From: Bacteroidota bacterium
GTDB lineage: Bacteria; Bacteroidota; Bacteroidia; Bacteroidales; Paludibacteraceae
Reading direction: 5' to 3'
NCBI GenBank assembly: GCA_017860335.1
Contig: JAFNAU010000103.1
Span: 1 to 6,833 of the forward strand
DNA length: 6,833 bases
Each line of letters starts with the position of its first letter. Position 1 is the first letter of the stretch. The translations under genes and the position numbers were made by a program. Shown one piece after another: positions 5,970-6,833 of this stretch. The notes beneath the pieces were generated by a model that was not told the origin of the DNA, ran no database searches, and saw only the letters and a list, made by a program, of their open reading frames with translations.

Positions 5970-6722
5970 TTACACTTCTTTAAACTCAATCAGCATTTCT
6001 GCAATCCGGTTAACAACCTCTTTCACATATCGTTCTCCTTTTTCTGCTGTCGATTTTTTGGGATTTCCAACGCCGGTGTCCAGCGTTGTTTCCTTCCAGT
6101 TACGGGGCATCCAGCCTGTTTTATTGGCAATCGATTTCATCTTTGCTAGATTGGGCGTTCCGTTACCCGCTGTATTCAGATCCACCAGTTCGGGATGAAA
6201 ATACATCATGACTGAAGTTTCCTGTTCTCCGGCATGGTCATCGATTTCTTCATCAAAAAAACCTTCACGGGGTACAAAATTGTACCAGTCAGAGGAAATG
6301 ATATAAAAGTTGGGAAAAGTTACTGCCATATCACGCACCATTGATTTGAACGAATTACCACCATGCCCGTTAATAATGAGCAGCTTCCGGAAACCCTGTC
6401 CGTAGAGCGATTTCACGATATCTGTCAATATTGCTTTCTGGGTTTCGTAACTGGTGTGAATGCAAAAGGGCAATTCCCACTGTCCGGGATTTTGAGATCC
6501 CAAATATATGGGCGGCATCACAACAGCCGACACGTTTGCCTGAGCATATGCCTGTTCGGCTGATTTACTTGCAATTTCTGAACTGAGAATGGCGTCAGTA
6601 ATATAGGGTAAATGATAATTGTGAGGCTCAATGGCTCCCCAGGGGAGGACAACTATATCGTACTGATGCTGTTGTACTTCACCCCAGTTTGTTTTGGATA
6701 AGTCTAAAAAATTATGCTTCAT
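5970..6722 (-). CDS. Creatininase-family metal-dependent hydrolase
   Basis: This 250-residue soluble protein has no signal peptide. It matches the creatininase superfamily, whose members hydrolyse amide or ring C-N bonds; the group includes creatininase, FAPy deformylase and the mycofactocin peptidase MftE. The metal-binding pattern is present: E32 and H34 in GAIEPHNYH, D43 in PYITDA, H120 in NGHGGN and H163-A-G-E166 in DDHAGEQETS. True creatininase has Glu two residues after the His of this motif (HYEN), whereas here it is HGGN. That argues against creatinine as the substrate and for the broader amidohydrolase group. The length is normal for the family. The gene has a promoter-like element about 63 nt upstream and is followed by the cyclophilin gene on the same strand. 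The substrate cannot be told from sequence alone. Confidence 0.88.
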   Translation of the reverse strand: MKHNFLDLSKTNWGEVQQHQYDIVVLPWGAIEPHNYHLPYITDAILSSEIASKSAEQAYAQANVSAVVMPPIYLGSQNPGQWELPFCIHTSYETQKAILTDIVKSLYGQGFRKLLIINGHGGNSFKSMVRDMAVTFPNFYIISSDWYNFVPREGFFDEEIDDHAGEQETSVMMYFHPELVDLNTAGNGTPNLAKMKSIANKTGWMPRNWKETTLDTGVGNPKKSTAEKGERYVKEVVNRIAEMLIEFKEV

Positions 6723-6784
6723 GATTTTTTCTCCGTTGCGAGAACTAAATTAAAAACATTCAATTCTTGTTTTGAAATTAAATT

Positions 6785-6792
6785 CAAAGATA
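6785..6792 (-). promoter_or_regulatory. Bacteroidota-type -7 element upstream of the creatininase-family gene
   Basis: Read on the minus strand this is TATCTTTG, an exact TAnnTTTG match and the same octamer as before mutB. It lies 62 nt before the ATG, giving a leader of about 55 nt. A 6-bp inverted repeat, TTTGAA-N6-TTCAAA at 6771-6788, overlaps it. I see no good -33 box in the remaining upstream sequence. Confidence 0.5.
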
Positions 6793-6833
6793 TTCATTTT
6801 TCCATTTATGATTGGCTAGAAAAGGTTTATTTT

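Noticed and set aside
6756..6764. ACATTCAAT upstream of the creatininase-family gene shared with the right arm of the mgsA inverted repeat
   Set aside because: Nine AT-rich bases with no matching second arm are easily explained by chance.
1..6833. Defence system, mobile element, prophage or CRISPR array
   Set aside because: All sizeable genes belong to known metabolic, membrane or folding families. No transposase, integrase, repeat-spacer array or terminal repeats were seen. Abi-type naming of the CPBP family is not evidence of phage defence here.

Overview
The window looks like an ordinary chromosomal segment of a member of the Bacteroidota, probably the Bacteroidales. The clues are a heterodimeric methylmalonyl-CoA mutase with Bacteroidales-like sequence, AT-rich leaders without strong Shine-Dalgarno sites, and two exact copies of TATCTTTG, which fits the phylum's TAnnTTTG -7 promoter element. 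This assignment rests on recalled family sequences and was not searched.

Left block (1-2051, plus strand): the 3' end of mutA, the small subunit of methylmalonyl-CoA mutase, is followed after 3 nt by a UbiA/MenA-type membrane prenyltransferase. That gene overlaps a CPBP (Abi/Rce1-like) membrane protease gene by ATGA. All three read as one operon. A 195-nt gap follows, holding a possible 25-codon ORF with a regular heptad pattern and a promoter-like element. Then comes mutB (2247-4373), the B12-binding catalytic large subunit. mutA and mutB are usually adjacent, so two membrane-protein genes between them is the main layout oddity.

Middle block (4374-5114): a terminator-like hairpin ends mutB. 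The rest of the 243-nt gap before mgsA (methylglyoxal synthase) is rich in inverted repeats, including a perfect 13-bp inverted repeat just upstream of mgsA. mgsA converges on the next gene across a compact hairpin with A and T tracts on both sides, which probably terminates transcription from both directions.

Right block (5117-6833, minus strand): a creatininase-family metal hydrolase gene with its own TATCTTTG element is followed 28 nt later by a lipoprotein cyclophilin with a long charged helical insertion. These two are probably co-transcribed.

Metabolically, MutA/MutB interconvert succinyl-CoA and methylmalonyl-CoA for propionate/succinate metabolism. MgsA drains dihydroxyacetone phosphate when phosphorylated sugars build up. 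The other genes have no clear tie to these. I see no IS element, CRISPR array, tRNA, rRNA, phage gene or defence system. The points worth checking are the split mutAB, an Arg-to-Gln change in the MutB substrate-binding region, the mgsA inverted repeat, the candidate micro-ORF and the enlarged cyclophilin insert.
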